A DNA stretch of 64,000 bases from Craspedostauros australis. Lineage: Eukaryota; Bacillariophyta; Bacillariophyceae; Mastogloiales; Achnanthaceae. Below, piece after piece: positions 31,555 through 41,568 of the stretch (positions are counted from its first letter, which is position 1; each line of letters opens with the position of its first letter). The notes beneath the pieces were generated by a model. It did no database searches and was not told where the DNA came from. It worked only from the letters and a program-made list of their open reading frames with translations. Position numbers and translations under genes: made by a program. The DNA is taken from positions 124,001-188,000 of the forward strand of contig JAMXDE010000007.1 in assembly GCA_026770025.1 (NCBI GenBank), read 5' to 3'.

Positions 31555-32904
31555 ATGACGGCCACAGCATGCCTCAGGATCACGTTCGCGATCGTCGCCA
31601 CCTTGTTCGCATCACAGTCGATGGCGTTTCAAACGAGAACGCGGCCGCATGCGGAGAAGAGAATGACGCATCACGACGTTGTGGGGAATAACTGTGGCGC
31701 TTCGTCCGTTCTGCGATATTCCGAAGATCGGGAACATCAGCACAGGTTCAAGCCGCAAGCAGTCGTAATTTCGTCATCGAGCTATCACGCAAAAGTCGGG
31801 ACATCGACGAGGCTTCGCCAATCCATGCTGTCCGATGGCAACGTCAATGGCGTGCCGCGTCCGGCTCGATTGGATCAGATCCTATCCACCTGCACTTCGG
31901 CGTTCCCTTTCTTCGTGCTGGGTTCCGCGCTGCTGGGCCTCTTCCGTCCCTCCACCTTGCTGTGGACCAACAAGGGGTCGTTGATCACCTTCATGCTGGC
32001 CAGCGTCATGTGCGCCACGGGCCTCACGTTGGAGAAGAAGGATTTCACGACCGTCCTGGAGCGCGATTGGGCGGCCGTGCCCACGGGAGTGCTGTGCCAA
32101 TTCCTCATCATGCCATTCACCTCGATGATCCTGGGGCGGTTGCTGCTGTTGAACGCCGGCGATGCGCAGCTGGGTCCTGCCATGTTCCTGGGATTGTGCT
32201 TGGTCGGCTGTTCGCCAGGCGGCACGGCGTCCAACTTGGTGTCGCTCATCGCCAACGCCGACGTGGCCCTGTCGGTGCTGCTGACATCGTGCTCGACCTT
32301 GCTGGCGGCCTTCGCGACGCCGTTGCTCGTCAAGCTGCTGGTCGGCAGCACGGTGCGCGTGTCGGGGTTGGCGTTGTGCAGCGCCACGGCCAAGGTGGTC
32401 CTGCTGCCCGTGCTGTTCGGCATGTTCGTCAATGCCAAGGCGCCGGGTTTGTCCAAGCGCGTGTCGCGGTTCACGCCGTTCGCGTCGGTGCTTTTGGTCA
32501 GCATGATCTGCGGCGGCGTCGTGGCGCAGAATTCCGGTCTCCTGCTACAGTCGTCGTCGCTGCTGCCGCGTATGGTCGCCGCGGTGCTGGGATTGCATTG
32601 CGTGGGATTTTTGGTGGGATACACGGTGCCCAAATTAGGAATGAAGTTCTCGGAGACGACGAGCCGCACCATTTCCATTGAGACGGGCATGCAGAACTCG
32701 GCGCTTGCCGTTGTTCTGGCGCGGTCGATCGGTGCCGATGCCGTGGCCAGTCTGCCCGGAGCATTGTCGGCCACCGCGCATTCCTGCTTGGGGAGTCTGC
32801 TGGCCGCCTACTGGAGGGGACGCAACTTTCGCCTGGACCAAGTGCAGGAGAAGCTAGATGTCAAGGCGGAATCGCCGGATGATTACCCAGAGCTGCTCAT
32901 ATGA
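31555..32904 (+). CDS. Plastid-targeted bile acid:sodium symporter (BASS) family transporter
   Basis: 449 residues from the ATG at 31555, chosen because it opens a signal peptide (residues 1-22). A plastid-import motif of the heterokont type, SMA/FQT with Phe at +1, follows, then a Ser/Arg-rich transit-like stretch to about residue 105. The remainder has 9-10 hydrophobic helices with BASS signatures: TGLTLEKKDF, GCSPGGTASNLVSLIANADV with VALSVLLTSCSTLLAAFATP, and ETGMQNSALAVVLA. Plant plastid BASS proteins carry pyruvate or other 2-oxo acids with Na+; the substrate cannot be read here. It probably sits in the inner plastid envelope. It stops with TGA and is tail-to-tail with SF3B2, 149 bp away. 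Confidence 0.88.
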   Translation: MTATACLRITFAIVATLFASQSMAFQTRTRPHAEKRMTHHDVVGNNCGASSVLRYSEDREHQHRFKPQAVVISSSSYHAKVGTSTRLRQSMLSDGNVNGVPRPARLDQILSTCTSAFPFFVLGSALLGLFRPSTLLWTNKGSLITFMLASVMCATGLTLEKKDFTTVLERDWAAVPTGVLCQFLIMPFTSMILGRLLLLNAGDAQLGPAMFLGLCLVGCSPGGTASNLVSLIANADVALSVLLTSCSTLLAAFATPLLVKLLVGSTVRVSGLALCSATAKVVLLPVLFGMFVNAKAPGLSKRVSRFTPFASVLLVSMICGGVVAQNSGLLLQSSSLLPRMVAAVLGLHCVGFLVGYTVPKLGMKFSETTSRTISIETGMQNSALAVVLARSIGADAVASLPGALSATAHSCLGSLLAAYWRGRNFRLDQVQEKLDVKAESPDDYPELLI

Positions 32905-33053
32905 GGCAAGGCTGCCCATGCTACCGTTCCTACTCGTACTATTTGCACGTATGCACAAGTGAATGCATCCACACGAGAGGCGAGGAACATTAAAGAATGC
33001 CAGTGCATCTACAATCAGTGTCCTAATGTACCAATGTATGAGTATACTTGAAC

Positions 33054-34920
33054 TTAAAACTTGAAGTCCTTGCCAAGATCGCCGTATTCGTCGGAGTCCT
33101 TCTTGCTCTTTTTCTTCTTCTTGCCTTCGGTTGCCTTGACGAGAACGCTCTCGGCACCAGCGGCTGCTGCAGCGCCGTCGCCCTTCTCCTCTTGACCGGG
33201 CAGCACGTACTCGACAGATGATTTGAAGACGGCGGTGTCGGGTCCGTCGGCGGTCGGATTGCGTTCGGACAGCACGGTGTACAGTTGTTTCTGCGGTTTG
33301 GCAGGCGTCTCATCGCCTCCGACGTCCTTGCGCAGGTTGATTGCGGCGGCCACCGTGGGAGCCTCCTCCTCTTCCTCCGAGCCTTCCGTGTTGACGGATT
33401 CGTCCATGCCGTCATCGCTGTCCGATTCTGATTCGGATTCCGACTCGCTTTCCTCGTCATCATCGTCACCGTCGTCGTTGTCGCCGAGTGGCATACCGCC
33501 CCAGTAATCTCTCAGCAGAGTGCTGCCGCTCGATGTGACCAGGGAACCCTTCTCCTGCTCGCTCGTCTTGCTGCCGGGTGGGTCGAAGGGGTTGCCACCG
33601 TACGTGGGGTTGCCGTAGGCATCCGTCGGTGGTTTTCCTTCGCGATGTACGGGGAGTTTGGTACGGTGTAGAATGTAGTAACGTAAAATGAGAAATCAAT
33701 AAATGGGTGAGACGATGATGGACAACGGGCACATTCATGAATGCGACAATGAACGAAATGCCCTGATTCCTCTCGCACCAATGTCAATGTCAATGGCAAT
33801 CGCGATGGGGATAGACAAGGCCACACCAATTACAGTATTGCCAACACAACAGCCGCGACAAAATCATCCATCCACCATGGCACTTACCCCATCCACCAGG
33901 GTGGAAACCGTACTGGCACTTATCGCTTGGTAGAGGGGCGTTGAGTCCAGGAATCTTGAGAGTCCCGTAGCTCGGTGGTGGACCGTACCGCTGCATGTTC
34001 ATGAGGTAGGGCGGAGGTGAAGTCTCGTTGATCATTCCAAGCGCCTCGCGCAGATCCTTGCTGAGCACACCGCCCGGCAGAATATCCTTGGAGGTTTCCA
34101 ATTCCTTGCCCTCGTAGTACAGATCGCCGAAGCCGGTGAGGTTGGCGGGCTTCGTCTGATGCTTGAAGAAGGCCTCGTGCAGCACGCCGTAATCCACATC
34201 CATCGCGCCCATCTTGGGTGCCATGCGGCTGCGGTTCTTTTGCTTCGCGGACTGATCGGCCTCATCATCGGCCAGCGTGTCGCGGATCTGCGCGATGCCC
34301 GTCTTGAGGATGAAATCCGGCAGCTGGAACGGCGCCTTCTCGTAGCCGCGTTTGCCCTGCAGGTACTTGCGCTTGCGTCCCCAATGGCGCGGCACCGGCA
34401 CCGTTCCGTCGACGGATTTGAGCTCGATGAGGAAGTCCGGATTGTCGGCCGTGATGTCATGCGCGTCGACGAGGTCGGGACGTTGCACGCGTCGCTTCAG
34501 TTCGGAGACGCTGGGTCGCGTCATCTCCCTCCATTTGCGTTTGCTGACGCGGTTGGCATCGTCCTCGTCGTCATCGTCATCCTCGTCGCTGTCGCCGTCC
34601 GCCTTGGCCGCGCGCTTAGCATCGTTCTCGTCGTCCGTGATGACCGACGAGATGTTGGCGCGTTCCTGGTATCGCTTGAAGACGGCCTCGAGGTCGTTGA
34701 GGTCCTCCTCCTTCGGCGGCAGGCCGTCGTTCGTGGCCGCTGGCTTGCCGCTCAGCGTGGTCTCCGTCACGTACTCGATCTCGACATCGACATCCTCCGC
34801 AGCGTCTTCCTGCTTCGTATCTGCCTTCTGCGCTGCCTCCTCCTGCTTCAGCTGTTCCGCGCGTTGCTTCTTCTTGCGCTCGCGCTTGCGGCGGTTGCGC
34901 TCGGCCGTGGAGAGTCCCAT
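33054..34920 (-). CDS. SF3B2: Splicing factor 3B subunit 2 (SAP145/Cus1)
   Basis: U2 snRNP SF3b component that contacts the branch-site region of pre-mRNA. Exons on the minus strand: 34920-33888 and 33637-33054; intron 33638-33887 (250 bp, GTAAGT...AAG) splits a Gly codon in GGW-G-KPPTDAYGNPTYG. 538 residues. The N-terminus is basic and coiled (RNRRKRERKKKQRAEQ), followed by an acidic linker. The DUF382 core starts at KWREMTRPSVSELKRRVQRP and runs through DFLIELKSVDGTVPVPRHWG. The PSP domain follows: TGFGDLYYEGKELE, PPPYLMNMQRYGPPPSY, LKIPGLNAPLP. The C-terminus has a Glu/Ser/Asp tract and a Lys-rich end. Shorter than human SF3B2 (895), closer to yeast Cus1 (436). Confidence 0.93.
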
Positions 34921-35493
34921 CTTGCTTGTTTGGGTTGTTGGGTATCCTCGCAGAGGGTGGATGCAACTCTGCTTCTGTTTCTATTTCTGTTTGTTGTGTC
35001 GTGTTGGGTTGGGTTGAGCGCTTCTCCTTGTGATCGCGACAGTCGGCGCGAAACGCAAAAAACGGCGGCAGTCCACGATGATGGGTGGTGAGAGTGTGCT
35101 GGAGCCGGCCAGACGATGCTGAGACGATTCCATCAATGTGAGGTGTTGCGTCGAAATAGTATTTTATTGTAATTGTGAATCTGTATTGTTCATAACACTT
35201 ACTAGCATGTACAGCACATAGTAAATACAGATTATTTATAATTGCACATAACTTTCATATCGTAACGAATTGTTGGTCTCCAAGTCGGCATTTCTTCACG
35301 CAATCGCAGTCTTGCACAGTCACCTGCAACATCATTGGCGCCGAAAGTCTTTGACACAATTGGTACGTACGAGTGCACACATTCGGGTGAGAACAAGATC
35401 CAACGCACCGCCCAACACCCGCACTCGCGCAGCAGGCAAGAGCGTTGCCGCCCGTGGCAGATCCAGCAAAGGAAAGGATTAGACATCTCCACG
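34921..35493. other. Divergent promoter region of SF3B2 and the DExH helicase
   Basis: 573 bp between two start codons on opposite strands. TTGGG words occur near the SF3B2 side (34927-34945, 35006-35016) and the middle is AT-rich (35155-35245). No RNA gene seen. An in-frame ATG at 35335 extends the helicase frame but lacks protein-like sequence. Confidence 0.45.
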
Positions 35494-38400
35494 ATGGGAA
35501 AGTCCAAGAAGAAGGAAAGCGGGGCCAAGAAAAGCCAACCCGCATGTGCGTGCGATCATCCGTACAAATGTGTATGCGGCAACCGACCCGAACGTCCATC
35601 GAAAGGACACAAGTGGGATCCGGAGACGCAGCAATGGGGCGGCAAGGGACACAAGCAGAAGGGGGCGTCGGGCCAGACATCCTCGGCCTCGCAGGCCGCC
35701 ACGACGACGACCGTCGGCAAGACGAAGGTGGCGCAATGGCAGAGGCTGCCATCGCAGCTGCTGGGGGAGTTCTGCAAGAAGGACCGCAGGAGGCCGCCCA
35801 AGCTCAAGGACGTTGGCAGCCGCGGCAAGCACAAGCACCGCTGCATCGTGCCGGATGCCAAGGATCCCAACAAGGACCTCTTCTTCGTGCCCAGCGAACC
35901 CGTGCAAAACGAGGAGCAGAGCAAGGAGGAAGCGTGCTTGCTGGCCTTGCTGGCACTCACGCCCTCCCTGCCGCACGAACGCAAGCTGCCCGAACCGTAC
36001 AAGACGACCTGGTTGCATGCCATCGAAGCCGTGAAGAAGAACAATTCCGCCAACAAGAAAGGTCCGAAAGCGAAGAAGACTGCGTCGCCAGATGCAAGTG
36101 CCACAAACCAGCCTCCCAAACATGGTGGCAACAGCATGGCCAAACCTTCGTCAGGTGGTGGCGGCGGCGGCCGTGGTGGAGGCGCGAAAGCCTCCACATC
36201 CCTAACGTCGTCGAGCTCCTACACATCCGCAGCGGATCGCAGACGTCAGATGGATGCAAAGCGTCGCGAACGTAATGCGCGTGTCCGCAAACACGAAGCC
36301 ATCCGCATGGCCAATCAGCGTCATCCGGTCTTTCTGTCCGCCTCCTTGCGCCAGACCATCGAGCAGATCCTGCGTGGCGATACCAACATTAACCTCAACG
36401 ACGATGACGATGACGATGAATATGATGAAGACGGCGAGGCGAAGGACAACGAGAACGACGACAGATCTGACGTGCAGACGTACGTGGAGGAACGGTTGCA
36501 CACGGAGGGTTTCACGAGGAAACACGTTGCGAAGGCATTCAAGCAGCTTCCATCATCAGTGCATCAATGCGACGACGAGGAGTGGGACAAGATCTACGAA
36601 GAGTGCCTGCAGTGGCTGCTTGTTCATCTTGACGAGGCGCAACTGCCCGAGGGACTTGATCCCAGAGGCCGAGGCCTGGATGTTCTCGTCTCTGCGAACC
36701 CATCATCCAGTGCCAACGGTGGCGGTCAGAGCACCGCTGGCGAGAACGGCAAAGACGATTCGGAATCGGTGCTGTCGAAGGACGTCATCCACTTCGCGAA
36801 GCAGTTCGGACTGTCACCATCGGAAGCCATCAGTCTTTGCGGCAAGACGAAGAACGCAGATAAAGAGAGCGAACTTTGGCAAACACTTAAAGACATGTCC
36901 GACTACAAGGCGGTGCAGACCACCGCACCTGAGGCTGACAAGCCAACAGAGCAATGGCAAGAAGAACTGGAGGCGCTCAGCGCCATTTACGGTGAGGACT
37001 TCAAGATCATGGAATCAAAAGGCTTATCCACGGTAGTGCTGCCACTCGAAGATGACCTCACGATATGCATCTCCATCCGGACAAAGGCCTATCCCAACTG
37101 CTTCCCAGAGCGCATCCTCGTTCGGTGCGCCAACAAGCAGTCCTGGCCGTCCAACCAAGGCATCGCGCTTCACATTGACATGCTCAACGATGCAGCGACT
37201 TTGTCCACGGGCGACCCCATGATCTTCGAACTCCATGGAATGGCCCAATCGTCGCTGTTCAAGCTTACGGATGGATCTCTCACTCCACTGTCCTTGCCCG
37301 GCACCGCGCGAGAACAGCCATCGTCTGGGCAGCAGAAACAGCAACCGCACAAGCCCAGCGGAAAAGATAATCCTTCGGCGAAAGCCACGAAGCAACAAAG
37401 CGGCCGCCAATCCAAGCGTCCGAACAAGCGGTATCTCCGACCCAGAGACCGAGCACCATTCTGGTCCCTCTCACCGCAGAAAACACCTCCCGCCACCGCA
37501 TTTCCGAGCATACCAGGTAGCATGAAGAGAATCCGACAATCCCTCCCGGCCACGAAGGCACGCCAAGAGTTCTTGGACACGCTCAAGAAGTCAGAAAAGA
37601 CTGGCCGTGTGGTGCTGGTGCAAGGCGAAACCGGTTGCGGTAAGTCGACGCAGCTGCCGCAGATAATTTTGGAAGAGTTCCCAGCCTCGGCCAAGATCGT
37701 CGTCGCCCAACCTCGTCGCCTTGCTGCCACCGGCGTGGGCGCTCGCGTCGCCGAGGAACGCGGTGAAACCCAACCAGGCAAGGCGAGCGTGGGATACGTG
37801 GTGCGTGGTGACACCGCCATGTGCAAGCACACTCGATTGGTGTTCTGCACAACCGGAGTGTTGCTGCGACAATTTCAGAACGATGGTGCGTTGGATGCCA
37901 TCACCCACGTCGTGGTGGACGAAGTCCATGAGCGTCATCTTGATACGGACGTGTTGCTGGGGTTGCTGAAGGTAGCGCTGCACAAGTATTCTCATCTCAA
38001 AGTCATTCTCATGAGCGCTACGCTGGACGCGGACCGATTTGCTGCGTACTGGGGACCGAAAACGCCCAAAATGTTCATTCCAGGACGCACGTTCCCAGTG
38101 AAGAGCTACTTTTTGGAGGACGTGCTGTCGCTGACTGGCTACATGCCTCCGAAGAAGCGGAAAGGCAAGCGGCGTTACAACACCCAGCGCCCACGCCGAT
38201 CCTCGCCGTGGGATGATTCCGAGATGTCCGATGAAGAATCTGTCGACGAAGGCGACAACGCCGATGCCGACGAAGATGCTGACGGTGAGTACTCGAACGA
38301 TCCCGCGAACACCACACCAAAACACTACTTCAACATGGAAGAGATGGCGAAGCGTGTGGACGAAGCCAACGTGGATTACGACATGCTGGGGAGCTTGGTT

Positions 38401-39996
38401 TCGACTCTGCTTCGAACGAAGGCCACCATGGGAGGTTCTATTCTGGTGTTTTTGTCCGGTGCACCCGAAATCAATCAGGCCATCGAAGCACTGCGGTATC
38501 ACACCAAAGGTCAGAAGGTGGTGTTGCTTCCGTTGCATGGTGGATTGCAGCCCAGGGACCAGAACGTTGTCTTCCGTCCACCTCCGTCCGGATGCACCAA
38601 GGTCATCTGCTCGACTAACGTCGCGGAAACATCTGTCACGATTCCTGATTGCACCGTCGTGATCGACGCCGCACGAGAGAAACAGTCCTCATACGACCCG
38701 AGCAACCGCATGCCGTTGTTGCTCGAGCAATTTGCCTGCAAGGCAAGTCTGAAGCAGCGCCAGGGCCGAGCAGGGCGCGTTCGCGAAGGTGTATGCTACA
38801 AACTGATTTCGAAGGCAACGTATTCGTCCCTTGATGCACATGGTACGCCGGAAATCCGCCGCTGCGCCTTGGATCAAACTCTCCTGTCGCTGCTGCATCT
38901 CGGCGTCGAAAGCGGAGCCGGGACATTCATGAACACCCTCCTCGACCCACCAAGCCACCAATCACTGGCCGCCGCTACCCACAGCCTGGAGGCAATCGGT
39001 GCGGTTCGTCGCGCTGATGGTGATGGGAACGGGCTTGATCTCACGCCATTGGGCGTGCACTTGGCTGTCATTCCCGCACCGCCGACGGTTGGCAAATTGC
39101 TGGTTATGGGATCGATCTTGGGTTGCAGGACCGCAGCACTGGCCATGGCAGCAGGGATGAGCTCGGGGCGAAGTCCGTTTCTGAGGATCGACAGACCTCG
39201 AAATAGGCATGGGGCAGACTTGTCCATGGAAGATATGAAGAAAGAGCGCGTGCTAGATGAGCGGAAGGAGCTCTTCAAGACAGTCGGGAACAGCGATCAT
39301 GCCTTGCTCGCTGCCGTGTTCACTTTGTGGAAGAACACTGGAATGGGAGGCGGGCACCGAAAGAAGTTATGTGATCAATACGGTCTCAGTTTCACGGGCA
39401 TGAGGGATATGAATCAGATGGTGAAGCAGCTCGACGGATCCTTGTCTTCCGCCGGGTACGTCGATTCACGCGAGTCAGACGCGCACCAGGAATCTTGGAG
39501 GATCATTCGCTGCTGTGCAGTGTCCGCAATGTCACCGAGCCAACTTGTGAAGGTTCGACGACCCGCGACCAAGTACCAAGAAACACAAGGTGGAGCGCAG
39601 GAGAAGGGTGGCGAGGCCCGAACGCTCAAATTCTTCATCCGAAACAATGCTACTACCCCCAGCGCTGATAACTCGAGCAATCGAAATGGACCGGGGAGAT
39701 TTGACAACGAAGAGCGGGTGTTCATCCATCCATCATCGTTCAACTTCGAAACAGGCAACTACAGCTGTCCATGGCTGGTCTACAATGCTTTGGTTCGCAC
39801 ATCCAAACCGTTCCTCCGTGATGCTACGGAATGCAGCGCGTATTCGCTGCTATTATTCGGTGGGCAGCTCGATGTTCAGGCATCAAAGGACGTAGTCTCC
39901 ATCGCGGGTTGGGCCGAGCTTGGTGCCAACGCTCGTATCGGCGCCTTGATCGGCGGGCTGCGCAAAAAGTGGACGGCCTGCTGGAACAGAAAGTGA
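35494..39996 (+). CDS. DExH-box RNA helicase with RWD domain (DHX57/DHX29-like)
   Basis: 1500 residues, no intron. The start at 35494 gives MGKSKKKESG, as in related helicases; the 53 codons upstream look like 5' UTR. A small Cys cluster (CACDHPYKCVCGNRPE, about 17-32) is followed by basic low-complexity sequence. An acidic helical region lies at about 300-480, then an RWD domain at about 488-600 (WQEELEALSAIYGEDF). The helicase core follows: motif I GETGCGKST (about 711), Ia PRRLAATGVGARVA, II DEVH (about 808), III SATLDADRF, an acidic insert (about 885-940), V STNVAETSVTIPD and VI QRQGRAGR (about 1088). HA2 and OB-fold regions end the protein. RWD plus DEVH resembles DHX57, whereas DHX29 acts in translation initiation; the exact orthologue is uncertain. 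TGA is the stop. Confidence 0.88.
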   Translation: MGKSKKKESGAKKSQPACACDHPYKCVCGNRPERPSKGHKWDPETQQWGGKGHKQKGASGQTSSASQAATTTTVGKTKVAQWQRLPSQLLGEFCKKDRRRPPKLKDVGSRGKHKHRCIVPDAKDPNKDLFFVPSEPVQNEEQSKEEACLLALLALTPSLPHERKLPEPYKTTWLHAIEAVKKNNSANKKGPKAKKTASPDASATNQPPKHGGNSMAKPSSGGGGGGRGGGAKASTSLTSSSSYTSAADRRRQMDAKRRERNARVRKHEAIRMANQRHPVFLSASLRQTIEQILRGDTNINLNDDDDDDEYDEDGEAKDNENDDRSDVQTYVEERLHTEGFTRKHVAKAFKQLPSSVHQCDDEEWDKIYEECLQWLLVHLDEAQLPEGLDPRGRGLDVLVSANPSSSANGGGQSTAGENGKDDSESVLSKDVIHFAKQFGLSPSEAISLCGKTKNADKESELWQTLKDMSDYKAVQTTAPEADKPTEQWQEELEALSAIYGEDFKIMESKGLSTVVLPLEDDLTICISIRTKAYPNCFPERILVRCANKQSWPSNQGIALHIDMLNDAATLSTGDPMIFELHGMAQSSLFKLTDGSLTPLSLPGTAREQPSSGQQKQQPHKPSGKDNPSAKATKQQSGRQSKRPNKRYLRPRDRAPFWSLSPQKTPPATAFPSIPGSMKRIRQSLPATKARQEFLDTLKKSEKTGRVVLVQGETGCGKSTQLPQIILEEFPASAKIVVAQPRRLAATGVGARVAEERGETQPGKASVGYVVRGDTAMCKHTRLVFCTTGVLLRQFQNDGALDAITHVVVDEVHERHLDTDVLLGLLKVALHKYSHLKVILMSATLDADRFAAYWGPKTPKMFIPGRTFPVKSYFLEDVLSLTGYMPPKKRKGKRRYNTQRPRRSSPWDDSEMSDEESVDEGDNADADEDADGEYSNDPANTTPKHYFNMEEMAKRVDEANVDYDMLGSLVSTLLRTKATMGGSILVFLSGAPEINQAIEALRYHTKGQKVVLLPLHGGLQPRDQNVVFRPPPSGCTKVICSTNVAETSVTIPDCTVVIDAAREKQSSYDPSNRMPLLLEQFACKASLKQRQGRAGRVREGVCYKLISKATYSSLDAHGTPEIRRCALDQTLLSLLHLGVESGAGTFMNTLLDPPSHQSLAAATHSLEAIGAVRRADGDGNGLDLTPLGVHLAVIPAPPTVGKLLVMGSILGCRTAALAMAAGMSSGRSPFLRIDRPRNRHGADLSMEDMKKERVLDERKELFKTVGNSDHALLAAVFTLWKNTGMGGGHRKKLCDQYGLSFTGMRDMNQMVKQLDGSLSSAGYVDSRESDAHQESWRIIRCCAVSAMSPSQLVKVRRPATKYQETQGGAQEKGGEARTLKFFIRNNATTPSADNSSNRNGPGRFDNEERVFIHPSSFNFETGNYSCPWLVYNALVRTSKPFLRDATECSAYSLLLFGGQLDVQASKDVVSIAGWAELGANARIGALIGGLRKKWTACWNRK

Positions 39997-40565
39997 ACGA
40001 CCCCAAAATGGACTTGGCGAGCAGTACTGTGATGCGTCTCATCACGAAACTCGTTCGCACCGATGGTTTGGGATCTTGAGAACGGTATTCCATGTGATAC
40101 AACGATGAATCATGTCGAGAGGGTCGCGAAGCATAAACACCGACTTGTGGCAAGCGGCATCGTCATGAATAGCGACAGTAGACCCAAGATCCATGCCGGT
40201 CAGATCCGCCTGTGGATACATCACATCGGCATACGAGCATTCTATTCGTACCATGGCACCCGCATCATGCTACTGCTATCAGTACAAGTTCAGTAGGCAT
40301 TCATTATGAAATTAGCTTAGTCCCGAACGTTGCGGACATTGCCATGACGACTCCATCAAATTGGAGGTTATCAAGGTGCCTTGTCTCTACTTCTTGTTTG
40401 CGTCACCAATGTATTATTGATTCGCGTTCCTTCTGAGGACAGTCTCTTCCTGTATCATGGCACGACAAAGGGCATCGGTGGGGGATGACGTTGTTCCGTG
40501 GTTGAGCCATCTTCGTAGCTGCTGCTACCATTGAATCCTTGGCCGTTTCCAGGATGGTTGGATGC
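39997..40565. other. Intergenic region
   Basis: 569 bp between the helicase stop and the decayed metalloprotease tail. No gene or repeat recognised. Confidence 0.4.
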
Positions 40566-41568
40566 TTAATGTTCCGTGTCCGTCGCAGTGACTCCGCGCA
40601 GGCTCCTTCGGACATCGCACTGCCCAAAACTGACGGTTTCGTTGTTACCGAAGTCGGTGCCATTGCTTGCCTCCGCACCATCTGCGACGACCTTGTACCA
40701 GCCTTGACCGTGAGAACAACAAATGCCATCGCTTCCGACATCATCGATCGCGAATTCCAAGCAGGCTGATCGCGAAGCACAAGTTTGGTTGACGACAAGC
40801 TGCGGCATGGAGTTGGGACAACGCCCGCCTTGCAAGATGATATCGTCTGTGTGCTTCACATACCATGTGATGTCGGATCCATGGTCGTCTGTCTGTTGTT
40901 TCCCAGCAGTGGACTCGCCTGGTTTGGACGAGGACACTGCCTGGCTCGCTGGTGACAACTAATAGTAACTTGGGAATGCATTGTAACTGTGAAACTAGAT
41001 TGTGAGTATGATTATGTATGGATGTTGCTTCGTTGCTTTGCTTGACGTTCGCTTTGCTATTTGAAGTCTCTCCTCTTTTGGTTTGAATGTATCATGTATA
41101 CGTGTTTACGATGTCATTGATTGGCAGGACAGCTTTGATCAATAATTCATTTTCTCCAGGATCCGATTTGAAGCCGAATGTTGTCCAGGGCGGTAGTTCT
41201 GGACTTCAGGACTTTTTGAGTCTCCCACACCGTCATGATCTGAATTTGGATTGCGATCTCATCTGCACCACGGCCTTGGGACGGTTTGTGGGTGCCAGGG
41301 ACGAGACTGGGACAAGAGCAGGATGGGGGGTTGGAGATGAAGATTGGTTCGTCATTGGCATCGCAGATGATGTGATTCCCGGAGTTGTCATGGACGACGC
41401 ACCAGTTGAGCTGCAGGATGTCGGCGGTGGAGTTTGTTCTGTCGTTTGGTGCTCATTCGGCATTGTTGTTGGGCTGTTGCTTGGATATTGGAGTTCAGTC
41501 GAGACTGCGGTTGTCAAGTTCATTGCGTGCATGTTCTGCGACATGGTTGAAAGTGAAATTGCTGTGTT
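40566..41568 (-). pseudogene. Decayed C-terminal extension of the M6 metalloprotease
   Basis: Directly after the TAG of the M6 gene (41569-41571) the same frame stays open to 41233 and codes a Ser/Thr/Pro-rich linker (TTPGITSSAMPMTNQSSSPT). A shifted frame then reads IAIQIQIMT-VWETQ, like the start of the M6 tail domain. At 40958-40566 a further frame codes a fuller copy: DDHGSDITWYV ... CLEFAIDDVGSDGICCSHG ... VVADG ... FGNNETVSFG. Its relation to the M6 tail (DDYGSETTWSI ... MEFVILDLFADGICCSYGEG) is plain. The best reading is a formerly longer protein with repeated tail domains, now cut by a stop and at least one frameshift. A small separate gene is the alternative. Confidence 0.55.

Noticed and set aside
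34159..35091. 310-codon plus-strand frame opposite SF3B2
   Set aside because: Antisense of SF3B2 exon 1 with Leu/Val/Arg skew and no recognisable domain.
35335..35493. Upstream ATG of the helicase as true start
   Set aside because: The 53 extra residues are His/Arg/Gln-rich without protein-like pattern; MGKSKKK at 35494 is a more plausible N-terminus.
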